Origin: Equadaptatus sp045642965
GTDB taxonomy: Bacteria; Synergistota; Synergistia; Synergistales; Synergistaceae
Assembly (NCBI GenBank): GCA_045642965.1
Contig: JAZUJX010000061.1
Location: 1 to 19,272, forward strand
Reading direction: 5' to 3'
DNA length: 19,272 bases
Made by a program: the position numbers and the translations under genes
In this document: in pieces, positions 1 to 6,933 of the stretch
Numbering within the stretch: the first letter of the stretch is position 1
Layout of the letters: each line of letters starts with the position of its first letter
The notes under the pieces: model-generated
The model's input: only the letters and a program-made list of their open reading frames with translations
Database searches by the model: none
Told to the model about the DNA's origin: nothing

Positions 1-2130
1 GGAGATTCCCTCTGGGAAAAAGGAACCGGCGAAGGCAGCATTCAGGTTAAAGGCAACGGCAACACCGCCAGCGGAGAGTATTCCACGTCGATGGGCTACC
101 AGACCGGTTCATACGGCAATTATTCCACGTCGATGGGCTACAAGACGAACGCCAGCGGAGAGTATTCCACATCTATGGGCTACCAGACGAACGCCAGCAA
201 AGATTATTCCACGGCGATGGGCTACCAAACGACCGCCGGCGGCGTGGGTTCCGTAGCGATGGGCTGGGGCACGACTGCCGATGGATATTATTCCGTGGCG
301 ATGGGCTACAAGACGACCGCCAGTAAATATTATTCCGTAGCGATGGGCTACCAAACGACCGCTATCGAACATACTTCTATCGCGACGGGCATTAGTTCAA
401 CCGCGGCAGGCATAGGTTCCTTTGCCGGAGGTGGAGATTATGCAGTCAGCGGCGGCAAGGCGTACGGCAACAACTCGTTTGCATTCGGAAGAGGATCTGT
501 TGCGGGCACTATGGACGACAGCAGCGGTACGCCTGTTTATGGCGGGGACAATACGATTGCTTTTGGTTCTGTGACAGAAAAAGCCGAAATGAAATTTTTC
601 GGCGCCTACGCAAAGCAAGTTCTCAATAACCCAAGCCTTAACCCAGGTCTTTACGAGGAGTGGGGATATGTTTTTGGTGCCGCAAAAAGTGCCGGTAAGA
701 TTGACGATGCCGGAATAGAAACATTAAAAACGATGTCAGGCGAACAGATTGCAGCAAAAATGGAAGAGCTTTACGCTGATCCTGACGTTTGGGACTGGCC
801 GGGCGGTTTCTTGGGAGATATAGCCGGTTACGGCAATGTGCCGAGTTTCACCGGAACGACTGCGAACGGCGAAAATGCAATCGCAATAGGCAACTCGCTG
901 TCAGAGCAGGGCACGCTTGTCTCAGGCAAAAATTCGGCAGTATTCGGCAACGACGCGAAAGCAACGGCTGAAAACGCGCTTGCCCTTGGTACAAACGCAC
1001 AGGCAACCCACGCAAATTCCGTAGCTCTCGGCAGCAATTCAGTAACGAGTGCTGAAAATACAATATCAGTCGGCTACTACGGCGGCGAACGCAAAATAAT
1101 GAACGTTGCGGCAGGCACAGCTGATACCGACGCGGTCAACGTCAAGCAGATGCAAGACTACGTTGAAGCACACGGCGGCAGCGGCGGAGACACAATCTGG
1201 GAAAAAGGAACGGGCACAGGCAGCATTCAGGCAAAAGGCAACGGAAACAACGCCAGCGGCGATTATTCCTTTGCAATGGGCGGCGGAGCCAGAGCGCAGG
1301 GCAACTACTCTGTAGCGATGGGCAGCGGCGTAGGAGCGCAGGGCAACTACTCTGTAGCGATGGGCTCGGCAACATCAGCGACAGCTGACAACTCCGTAGC
1401 GATGGGCACAGGAACATCAGCGACAGGCATGAACTCATTTGCGATGGGCGCTGGAGCCAGAGCACAGGGCAGCAACTCTGTAGCGATGGGCTCAGGAACA
1501 GCAGCGACAGGCTCGAACTCATTTGCGATAGGCGGTGGAACATCAGCGACAGGCGACTGCTCCGTAGCGATGGGCTCAGGAACATCAGCGTCAGGCATGA
1601 ACTCATTTGCGATGGGCGGCGGCGCCAAAGCGCAGGGCAACTACTCCGTAGCGATGGGCAGCGGCGTAGGAGCGCAGGGCAACAACTCTGTAGCGATGGG
1701 CTCGGCAACATCGGCATCAGGTGAATACTCCGTAGCGATGGGCTACAATACGAAATCCATCGGCAATTATTCCACGGCGACGGGCAGCAAAACGAACGCC
1801 AGCGGAAATTATTCCACGGCGATGGGCTACAGTTCATTAGCGGCAGGAAACGGTTCATTTGCAGGAGGCGGCTGGTATGACAGTGGTACTGGGACGGCAT
1901 ACAACGGCAGCAAGGCGTACGGCAACAGCTCATTTGCATTCGGAGAAGGTGCGGTAGCGGGTGTTGAAGGTGACTCGGTCAACTACAGCGGAACGATTGC
2001 GCTCGGCAACGGCGCACAGGCAACCCACGCAAATTCCGTAGCTCTCGGCAACGGCTCTGTAACGTCAGCAGACAACACGATTTCAGTCGGTTACGTCGGC
2101 GGCGAACGCCAGATAATGAACGTTGCAAGC
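1..2130 (+). repeat. Duplicated head-neck module and 336-bp super-repeat inside the adhesin
   Basis: Bases 1-90 and 1186-1275 encode matching openings (GDSLWEKGTGEGSIQ versus GDTIWEKGTGTGSIQ). Both units end in GGER-K/Q-IMNVA, at about 1083-1112 and 2098-2127. Stretches such as gcacaggcaacccacgcaaa (about 999 and 2013) are identical between the units. Within the second head, fourteen 42-bp (14-residue) repeats run from about 1270. Repeats 1-3 recur as repeats 9-11 at about 1606, giving a 336-bp super-period. Confidence 0.85.
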
Positions 2131-3207
2131 GCCGGAATTCTCAGCAGCACAAATACAAACGCAGTCAACGGCGCAGACCTCTTTGCAGTTGCTTCAAGTA
2201 TCAACGGCAAGGCTGACAAGAGCTATGTTGATACGGAAGTTGCCAAGGCAAAACTTGAAAGCGTGAGCCTTGGAGACGACAACAAGACGCTGTCTGTCAA
2301 GGAAGCCGGAGCGGAAGCCAAGACAGTTGACCTCAGCGCTCTTGAAACAACACAGAGCAAAGCAAATGCAGATGCGATTACCGGAATAAAAGGTACAATA
2401 GGCAATATGTCTGCAATATCCGGCGACCACATCAGCAGTTCAAGCACGGTAGCCGAAAATCTTCAGTCGCTCAACGACGCAATAACATCAGGCGGTGTTG
2501 AAGACGCAAACGCGGTGCATTATGACCCGAACACGGAAAAAGGCGCCATAACGCTTGCAGGCAGCAACGGAACAAAGATAAGCAATCTTAAAGCCGGAGC
2601 GGTTTCAGCAACGTCAACAGACGCAATCAACGGCGCGCAGCTTTACGCAAGAGACCTTGCAATAAGCTCAAATACGAAGGAAATTCGTGAAGTGGGCGCA
2701 ATTTCAGCGGCACTCGCCGGACTTCACTACGCAGAACCGTCAGGCGATGAGGGAGACAAACTCTCGGCAGCGGCGGCATACGGCGGCTACAGAGGCGAAA
2801 GCGCGGCGGCAGTCGGCCTGGCGTTCAAACCGAGCCCGAATCTTATGCTGAATGCGTCAACGAGCGTGGGCAACAGCCATAACGCCTACAACGCAGGTAT
2901 CAGCTACAAGTTCGGCAAGGGCGAAACGGCGAAGACGAGAGCAGAGCTTCAGAAGCAGGTTAAGTTCGTGAACGAAGAGAATGCGGTTCTGAAGAGCAGC
3001 GTTGCCAGACAGGGCAAGGAAATTGCAAAACAGGACGAGCAGCTTGTGCAGCAGAGTTCTGAAATTGAAACCCTGAAGAGCGACAATGAGGCAATTAAGA
3101 AAGAGAACGCCGAAATTAAGCAGATGCTTAAGAAGCTTATGGACAAGAAGCCGAAAAAGCGTGTCAGGCATGGCAGAGGACACAGAAAGGCAAAAGGGAA
3201 AAAATAA
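1..3207 (+). CDS. YadA-like trimeric autotransporter adhesin, 5' truncated by the window
   Basis: The frame is open from base 1 (GDSLWEKGTG...) to TAA at 3205-3207, so 1,068 residues are visible and the N-terminus and signal peptide lie upstream. Many 14-residue YadA head repeats (S-x-A-M-G pattern) form two heads, at about 60-570 and 1250-1870. Neck-like motifs occur at about 1066-1160 (GGERKIMNVA then TDAVNVKQ), 2086-2190 and 2580-2650 (TDAINGAQLYA). A stalk and a YadA-type barrel anchor follow, at about 2690-2913, ending in SYKF. Family knowledge: trimers anchor in the outer membrane and display the heads for adhesion. Odd features: a head-neck module duplication (units starting at 1 and 1186), a non-repeat insert at about 571-865, and about 97 residues of coiled coil plus Lys/Arg-rich tail after the anchor, which normally ends the protein. 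A terminator hairpin follows. The family call is secure; ligand and exact trimer registry are unknown. Confidence 0.93.
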   Translation, partial: GDSLWEKGTGEGSIQVKGNGNTASGEYSTSMGYQTGSYGNYSTSMGYKTNASGEYSTSMGYQTNASKDYSTAMGYQTTAGGVGSVAMGWGTTADGYYSVAMGYKTTASKYYSVAMGYQTTAIEHTSIATGISSTAAGIGSFAGGGDYAVSGGKAYGNNSFAFGRGSVAGTMDDSSGTPVYGGDNTIAFGSVTEKAEMKFFGAYAKQVLNNPSLNPGLYEEWGYVFGAAKSAGKIDDAGIETLKTMSGEQIAAKMEELYADPDVWDWPGGFLGDIAGYGNVPSFTGTTANGENAIAIGNSLSEQGTLVSGKNSAVFGNDAKATAENALALGTNAQATHANSVALGSNSVTSAENTISVGYYGGERKIMNVAAGTADTDAVNVKQMQDYVEAHGGSGGDTIWEKGTGTGSIQAKGNGNNASGDYSFAMGGGARAQGNYSVAMGSGVGAQGNYSVAMGSATSATADNSVAMGTGTSATGMNSFAMGAGARAQGSNSVAMGSGTAATGSNSFAIGGGTSATGDCSVAMGSGTSASGMNSFAMGGGAKAQGNYSVAMGSGVGAQGNNSVAMGSATSASGEYSVAMGYNTKSIGNYSTATGSKTNASGNYSTAMGYSSLAAGNGSFAGGGWYDSGTGTAYNGSKAYGNSSFAFGEGAVAGVEGDSVNYSGTIALGNGAQATHANSVALGNGSVTSADNTISVGYVGGERQIMNVASAGILSSTNTNAVNGADLFAVASSINGKADKSYVDTEVAKAKLESVSLGDDNKTLSVKEAGAEAKTVDLSALETTQSKANADAITGIKGTIGNMSAISGDHISSSSTVAENLQSLNDAITSGGVEDANAVHYDPNTEKGAITLAGSNGTKISNLKAGAVSATSTDAINGAQLYARDLAISSNTKEIREVGAISAALAGLHYAEPSGDEGDKLSAAAAYGGYRGESAAAVGLAFKPSPNLMLNASTSVGNSHNAYNAGISYKFGKGETAKTRAELQKQVKFVNEENAVLKSSVARQGKEIAKQDEQLVQQSSEIETLKSDNEAIKKENAEIKQMLKKLMDKKPKKRVRHGRGHRKAKGKK

Positions 3208-3248
3208 TTAAGCCTTAAGCTGAAAGCAAAAAGCAAGAAGAAATACGA

Positions 3249-3283
3249 CAAAACGGCCTGGGATTTTTTCCCAAGCCGTTTTG
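3249..3283 (+). terminator. Terminator hairpin after the adhesin
   Basis: CAAAACGGC and TGGGA (3249-3263, one mismatch) pair with TCCCA and GCCGTTTTG (3269-3283) around a TTTTT loop. It lies 42 nt after the adhesin stop. The T-rich 3' arm supports intrinsic termination, although there is no long separate U tail. Confidence 0.75.
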
Positions 3284-3359
3284 CTGTCTGGTAAAGCCGC
3301 GTACGCGGCAGTCAGGCTGAGCTGTAAAGATATAAATTTTGCACAATTTATATTTAACG

Positions 3360-3389
3360 TTGGCGTTTTTTCAATAAACAGTATATAAT
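3360..3389 (+). promoter_or_regulatory. Sigma-70-type promoter for the H1-like/ankyrin gene
   Basis: TTGGCG at 3360-3365 and a perfect TATAAT at 3384-3389 are separated by 18 bp. They lie 43 nt upstream of the ATG at 3433. The region from 3284 to 3360 is otherwise featureless AT-rich spacer. Confidence 0.6.
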
Positions 3390-3432
3390 AGTCTCACCTT
3401 GAAATTTCAACGACGTAAAGGAGAGAAGCATT

Positions 3433-4011
3433 ATGGCAGAGAAGAAAGCAAAAGCCGCAAAAGCCGCTCCGAAAGTAGAAGAAAAGAAGGTTCAGGCTGC
3501 TGCGGCGAAGGAAAAACCGGCAGTCAAAAAAGCTGCTCCGAAGAAAGCCGGACAGAAACCGGCGGCTGCAAAAGCCGAGGTTAAAGCTGTTAAAAAGGCT
3601 GCACCGAAAAAAGCAGCGCCGGCAACGGCAGTGAAAGAAGTTAAAGCCCCTGCGGCAAAAGAGGTTAAAAAACCGGCAGCAAAGGCAGAGCCGAAAGAGA
3701 AGAACATTTTCAAAGCAATTCAGAAGGCTGACCTTGCAAGCTTCACGGCGCTTGTCGCCTCGCAGAAGAACAAACGCGGGGAATACGGCCGCACGCCTCT
3801 TATGACCGTGTGCCTTATCCGCAGCAATCCGCGCATGACAGACGGCTCAAACTATGAAACAAAGCGCGTTGCGTCAGGCAAGGAGATTTACGACAAAATG
3901 TATCAGCTTCTGATTGACGCCGGCTGCGATACGAACGCAATGGACGACGCCGGAAACACGGCGCGCGAATACAACTACGGCGGAATTCTCAATCAGATGC
4001 TCGCCGACTAA
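3433..4011 (+). CDS. Histone H1-like Lys/Ala/Pro-rich segment fused to ankyrin-like repeats
   Basis: This encodes 192 residues. The start at 3433 is set by AAAGGAG at 3417-3423, 9 nt upstream. Residues 1-90 are low-complexity Lys/Ala/Pro (KKAAPKKA-type units), like eukaryotic H1 tails and bacterial H1-like proteins. Residues 91-192 resemble ankyrin repeats: GRTPLMTVCL at about 119-128 and LLIDAGCDTNAMDDAGNTA at 159-177 fit the family pattern (GxTPLxxA, LLxxGAdvNaxdxxGxTa). No signal peptide or membrane segment is seen, so a cytoplasmic protein is inferred. The tail could bind nucleic acid or another polyanion and the ankyrin part a protein partner. It is a single-gene unit with its own promoter and terminator. 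The fusion is visible; the function is not known. Confidence 0.8.
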   Translation: MAEKKAKAAKAAPKVEEKKVQAAAAKEKPAVKKAAPKKAGQKPAAAKAEVKAVKKAAPKKAAPATAVKEVKAPAAKEVKKPAAKAEPKEKNIFKAIQKADLASFTALVASQKNKRGEYGRTPLMTVCLIRSNPRMTDGSNYETKRVASGKEIYDKMYQLLIDAGCDTNAMDDAGNTAREYNYGGILNQMLAD

Positions 4012-4027
4012 ACGCCGTTTTATTCTG

Positions 4028-4064
4028 AAAAAAAAGGAACCTGCCTGCGCAGGTTCTTTTTTTT
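4028..4064. terminator. Bidirectional intrinsic terminator
   Basis: GAACCTGC (4037-4044) and GCAGGTTC (4049-4056) form a perfect 8-bp stem with a CTGC loop. An A8 tract (4028-4035) precedes it and a T8 tract (4057-4064) follows, so it can stop transcription from either side. It serves the ankyrin gene and probably the convergent gene ending at 4205. Confidence 0.88.
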
Positions 4065-4078
4065 CACTTATAAAGGAA

Positions 4079-4138
4079 TTCACTTGAGAAGCGTTCACTT
4101 AAAAAGCGTTCACTTGAGAAGCGTTCACTTGAGAAGAA
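4079..4138. repeat. Four tandem 15-bp repeats (TTCACTTGAGAAGCG)
   Basis: Units lie at 4079-4093, 4094-4108, 4109-4123 and 4124-4138. Units 1 and 3 are identical, unit 2 has AAA for GAG, and unit 4 ends in GAA. They sit between the bidirectional terminator and the end of the convergent gene. No gene with normal signals is recognised here. Confidence 0.9.
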
Positions 4139-4142
4139 TTAA

Positions 4143-4200
4143 AAGTGTCGCAACGCGAAAAGTGAAATGTTTTCCCAAGTGCCGCGCAGCGAAAAGTGAA
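4143..4200. repeat. Imperfect 24-bp direct repeat ending in GCGAAAAGTGAA
   Basis: Copies are at 4143-4166 and 4177-4200. Both begin AAGTG and end GCGAAAAGTGAA. The ends carry AAGTGAA, the reverse complement of the TTCACTT core of the neighbouring tandem array, so the whole patch has mixed direct and inverted symmetry. Confidence 0.8.
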
Positions 4201-4204
4201 GTTC

Positions 4205-4642
4205 CTACATTATAAGCTTTCCGCCGTTTTTGTTGTTGAGGCTGTCAAGCTCGTTGAGGACGTTCGCGTTTGCAACGGCGATTTTCGGTTTCTTTGCCTC
4301 TGCTTCGCGCATCATTTCTTCAACCTTTTTCTTGTATTCTTCCATGGTCTTTTTGATTGATTCCGTGTCGCCTTTCAGCCATTCCGTAATGCCCTGAGTC
4401 ACCGTGTCGCATACGTCGTCGCCGGGTTCTTCGGCAAGGCCGCCGAGCTCTTTGAGCATTCTGTATTCTTCTTTTACAGAAGCTTTGATGTCTTCGTCCG
4501 TGAGTATGCCTTTTTTGTAAAGCACGCGGTTGATGATGTTTGCCCTGGTTTTGTTGTTTTCGTCGTTTGCGGAGAGCGCTTCAACGCGCTGAACGAGCAT
4601 TCCGATAACTTCTTCCAGACTGATCTGCACAGGTGCTGCCAT
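4205..4642 (-). CDS. Small charged helical protein of unknown function
   Basis: This encodes 145 residues starting MAAPVQISLEEVIGML. The ATG at 4640-4642 is chosen over one 15 codons upstream because a strong AAAGGAG (complement of 4651-4657) sits 8 nt before it. The protein is mostly Glu/Lys-rich helix, with likely coiled-coil stretches around residues 15-60 and 95-125. The C-terminus reads NVLNELDSLNNKNGGKLIM. There is no signal peptide, membrane segment or recognisable catalytic motif. It is divergent from the acyltransferase gene across a 92-bp gap and ends facing the repeat patch. Not recognised; possibly a lineage-specific scaffold or chaperone-like protein, but that is a guess. Confidence 0.75.
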   Translation of the reverse strand: MAAPVQISLEEVIGMLVQRVEALSANDENNKTRANIINRVLYKKGILTDEDIKASVKEEYRMLKELGGLAEEPGDDVCDTVTQGITEWLKGDTESIKKTMEEYKKKVEEMMREAEAKKPKIAVANANVLNELDSLNNKNGGKLIM

Positions 4643-4734
4643 AAAAATCACTCCTTTGAATATTTTGTCCGCTTTTAATTTTAGCATAATTGCCGTATTC
4701 AGGCTATAATGTAATTGACAAACGGAGGGACAAT

Positions 4735-5598
4735 ATGAGCAGAAAGGTTGACGCGGCGCTTACAGCGTTAAAAGCAATAAAGCCGGGCAGAAGGGCAGCT
4801 GCCCTTGTCCGTTTTGCCGCCGGCTGCGCGGGGCTTGCACAGCCGCGCCGCAGCGTTGCGGAGAAAAATCTGGAGATTGTCTTCCCCGGCATTTCAAAGG
4901 AGCGCAAAGCGCAGCTGCTTAAGGAATGTTACGAAAGCCTTGCCTGGACAGGCGCTGAGCTGTTCGGCTGGCAGGACAATCCGGAGCTTATAAACGAATG
5001 GACTGTCGAGGTTGAAGGCAGAAATTACGTTGACGACGCGCTGAAGCTTGGCAGGGGCGTGCTTTTTCTCACGGCTCACATCGGAAACTGGGAGCACGCA
5101 GCCGCATGGATAGGGCACAATTACGGGTCTTACGGCATTGCCCAGCACAACGAAAGCCCGTTTCAGAAGGAGCTTATCGGCAGGCTGCGCGCCGCATCGG
5201 GCTTGAAGGTTATCGGCAAGGAAGAGCCGATGACGCGTATTGTTTCCGTGCTGAAGAAGAACGGCCTTGTCGGCATAGTTTCAGACCAGCACGCAGGCGG
5301 AGGCGGAATGCAGGTTCCTCTGTTCGGCAAGGCTGTGTCCACGGCGCAGGGGCTTGCCGTATTCTCCTGGCTGACGAAGGCGCCGATTATTCCCGGCCGC
5401 TCGATAAGGCTTGCGCCGTACAGGTTCAAAATGCAGTTTCTTCCGCCGATTGCGTGGGAAAAGCTTGCAACAAGAGAGGAAACGCTGTACGACATTTCGC
5501 GCAGGGCGAACGAAGTGATTGAAAAATGGGTGCTGGATACGCCGGGACAGTGGCTTTGGCTTCACAAACGTTTTAAGGAAGCCGCGGATTACGAATGA
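4735..5598 (+). CDS. LpxL/HtrB-family lipid A acyltransferase
   Basis: This encodes 287 residues. It probably transfers a secondary acyl chain from acyl-ACP to a lipid A precursor at the inner membrane. The family's catalytic H-x4-E/D motif is visible as H115-IGNW-E120. DQHAGGGGMQVPLFGK follows at about 184-199, and the C-terminal GQWLWLHKRFK (271-281) matches the usual ending. The ATG at 4735 has GGAGGG at 4724-4729; an in-frame ATG at 4690 lies upstream of that RBS and was rejected. A TATAAT at 4705-4710 may be the -10 but has no good -35. The stop overlaps the next start (ATGA), implying translational coupling to the prepilin peptidase. The N-terminal membrane helix is weaker than in E. 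coli LpxL. Acyl chain and position cannot be told, so no symbol is given. Confidence 0.88.
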   Translation: MSRKVDAALTALKAIKPGRRAAALVRFAAGCAGLAQPRRSVAEKNLEIVFPGISKERKAQLLKECYESLAWTGAELFGWQDNPELINEWTVEVEGRNYVDDALKLGRGVLFLTAHIGNWEHAAAWIGHNYGSYGIAQHNESPFQKELIGRLRAASGLKVIGKEEPMTRIVSVLKKNGLVGIVSDQHAGGGGMQVPLFGKAVSTAQGLAVFSWLTKAPIIPGRSIRLAPYRFKMQFLPPIAWEKLATREETLYDISRRANEVIEKWVLDTPGQWLWLHKRFKEAADYE

Positions 5599-6368
5599 AC
5601 GCGGCGTTAGTTCTTTTCAGCGCATATTTCGGGGCGTGTATTGCGTCATTTGTCCTTGCCGCGGCTGAACGCACGCTTGAAGAAAAAAAATGGTACGGCG
5701 GCGAGCGCTCAAAATGCGTTTCCTGCGGCAAAACGCTGACGGCGTCGGAGCTTTTTCCGATATTTTCCTTTCTGTTTCAGAAGGGGCGCTGTAAAAGCTG
5801 CGGGGCAGAAATAGCGCGCGGGTGCCTTTACACGGAGCTGCTCGGCGCCGCGTGCGGAGCGCTTTTTGCAGTCCGTTTCGGCTTTTCGCCTGCCCTGCTG
5901 TTCTGCTGCACGGCGTTTCTGTTTCTGCTTTTTTCGGCGCTGACAGACGCAAAAAGCGGGTACATTTACGACAACTGGGCGTTTGCAATGGCAGGCTCAG
6001 GACTTGCGGAAAGACTGCTGTTCGGCGGATTTCAAGCCCTGACAGACGGAATAACCGGCGCACTTGCAGGTTTTGCCCTGCTGTTTGCAATATATCTTTT
6101 CAGCCGCAAAAAGGGAATGGGGCTCGGCGACGCATATCTTATGCTTGGTTTCGGCGCCCTGTTCGGCTGGAAAATTACGCTGCTCGGGCTTTACTGCGCG
6201 TTTTTCGCCGGAGGCTGCACGGCTGCCGTGCTGCTGCTTGCGAAAAAGGCGTCGCGCAAAACAGCGCTTCCCCTTGCGCCGTTTTTGGCGGCAGGGGCGC
6301 TGCTTGCGGTTGAAATTTATCCTGCCGTGTTCGGTTATCTCGGCATAACTGCCGACTGGCCGTTCTAA
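5595..6368 (+). CDS. Type IV prepilin peptidase (A24 family, PilD-like)
   Basis: This encodes 257 residues of polytopic inner-membrane protein. It would cleave, and by analogy may N-methylate, prepilin-like signal peptides for type IV pili or type II secretion. The zinc-type CxxC pairs are C41/C44 and C66/C69 in the cytoplasmic loop. The two catalytic aspartates fit D118 in ALTDAKSGYIYD and D179 in GMGLGD. About seven to eight hydrophobic segments are visible. It overlaps the acyltransferase stop by 4 nt (ATGA). No pilin or assembly gene is in the window, so this may be an orphan copy. The N-terminal motif departs from the usual SFLNVV-R-P form, reading SFVLAAAERTL. Confidence 0.9.
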   Translation: MNAALVLFSAYFGACIASFVLAAAERTLEEKKWYGGERSKCVSCGKTLTASELFPIFSFLFQKGRCKSCGAEIARGCLYTELLGAACGALFAVRFGFSPALLFCCTAFLFLLFSALTDAKSGYIYDNWAFAMAGSGLAERLLFGGFQALTDGITGALAGFALLFAIYLFSRKKGMGLGDAYLMLGFGALFGWKITLLGLYCAFFAGGCTAAVLLLAKKASRKTALPLAPFLAAGALLAVEIYPAVFGYLGITADWPF

Positions 6369-6395
6369 AAATTTTACAAATTTTACAAATTTTAC
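6369..6395. repeat. Three perfect 9-bp tandem repeats (AAATTTTAC)
   Basis: Copies lie at 6369-6377, 6378-6386 and 6387-6395, directly after the prepilin peptidase stop. TACAAT at 6408-6413 could be a -10 for the next gene, with the repeats filling the -35 to -50 zone. No good -35 is seen. Confidence 0.75.
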
Positions 6396-6433
6396 AGATA
6401 AATCACGTACAATAAAAACTCGGAGGTGCAGTT

Positions 6434-6850
6434 ATGCCGGAAGAAACAATCAAACGCACAAAGGTAGAGCCGAAAAAAGTGCCGGGGCCTGATCTTTTTT
6501 GGTACGAGCTTGACGACACAAACGTTCCCGAAGCTGAAGCCACGGGGCAGAAGATGATTGCCGCCGTTGAAAAGATGCTTTTTATCGACGCGGATATGGT
6601 TCCTGTCGGCAGGGAAGTTTTTGCCAGAAGCCTTAAGGAGGAAAATCTGTTCCTTTTCGGGCGCTGTTTCCCGAAAGGGCTGGGCAATTTCGGAGGCCCT
6701 CAGATTCAGGCGAAAACGAGCGGAAAATTCTATCCCGTTCCCGACGGGGAATATTTTATCGTCGGAATGCTGAGAGACTATTTTGAAGCGGGGGAAGCCG
6801 GCAGACGCACGAGAAGAAGCAGCGGAACCGCCGCGCCTCACAGGGGATAG
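6434..6850 (+). CDS. Hypothetical protein
   Basis: This encodes 138 residues. The start is supported by GGAGGT at 6422-6427, 6 nt before the ATG. No family is recognised. The N-terminus is hydrophilic and Lys/Pro-rich. The central part (about 45-115) mixes hydrophobic and charged residues with LFLFGRCFPKGLGNFGGPQ near 73-91 and looks like a small globular fold. The C-terminus is Arg-rich (RRTRRSSG). There is no signal peptide or membrane helix. It lies 65 nt after the prepilin peptidase and is closed by a strong hairpin at 6883-6909. Confidence 0.7.
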   Translation: MPEETIKRTKVEPKKVPGPDLFWYELDDTNVPEAEATGQKMIAAVEKMLFIDADMVPVGREVFARSLKEENLFLFGRCFPKGLGNFGGPQIQAKTSGKFYPVPDGEYFIVGMLRDYFEAGEAGRRTRRSSGTAAPHRG

Positions 6851-6882
6851 AAATCTTTTCCCGGCGCACGCGTAAATTACAA

Positions 6883-6909
6883 ACGGGGAGTGCCTGAGGC
6901 ACTCCCCGT
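6883..6909. terminator. Hairpin between convergent genes
   Basis: ACGGGGAGTGCC and GGCACTCCCCGT form a perfect 12-bp stem with a TGA loop. ATTTTTG follows nearby on the + side and a TTTGTAATTT stretch on the - side, so it probably serves both convergent genes. Confidence 0.82.
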
Positions 6910-6933
6910 GCTGTATTTTTGTCAAAGCAGCGT

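Noticed and set aside
1142..1939. Long reverse-strand reading frame (265 codons) opposite the adhesin head
   Set aside because: It is the antisense shadow of the 42-bp repeats, giving a Cys/Ser/Leu/Pro low-complexity product with no RBS. The + strand frame is a clear YadA-type protein.
4079..4200. CRISPR-like array
   Set aside because: The 15-bp units are directly tandem with no spacers, and the later repeats are imperfect with only two copies. No cas gene is near.
4084..4215. Possible 43-residue basic micropeptide across the TTCACTT repeats, starting at TTG 4084
   Set aside because: The frame is open and AAAGGA precedes the TTG. But it lies just behind a strong terminator, has no promoter, overlaps the end of the convergent gene, and its openness follows from the 15-bp repeat length.
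5617..6090. Reverse-strand frame of 157 codons inside the prepilin peptidase
   Set aside because: An Arg/Cys/Thr-rich composition and no RBS mark it as a shadow; the + strand frame has the CxxC pairs and catalytic Asp motifs.
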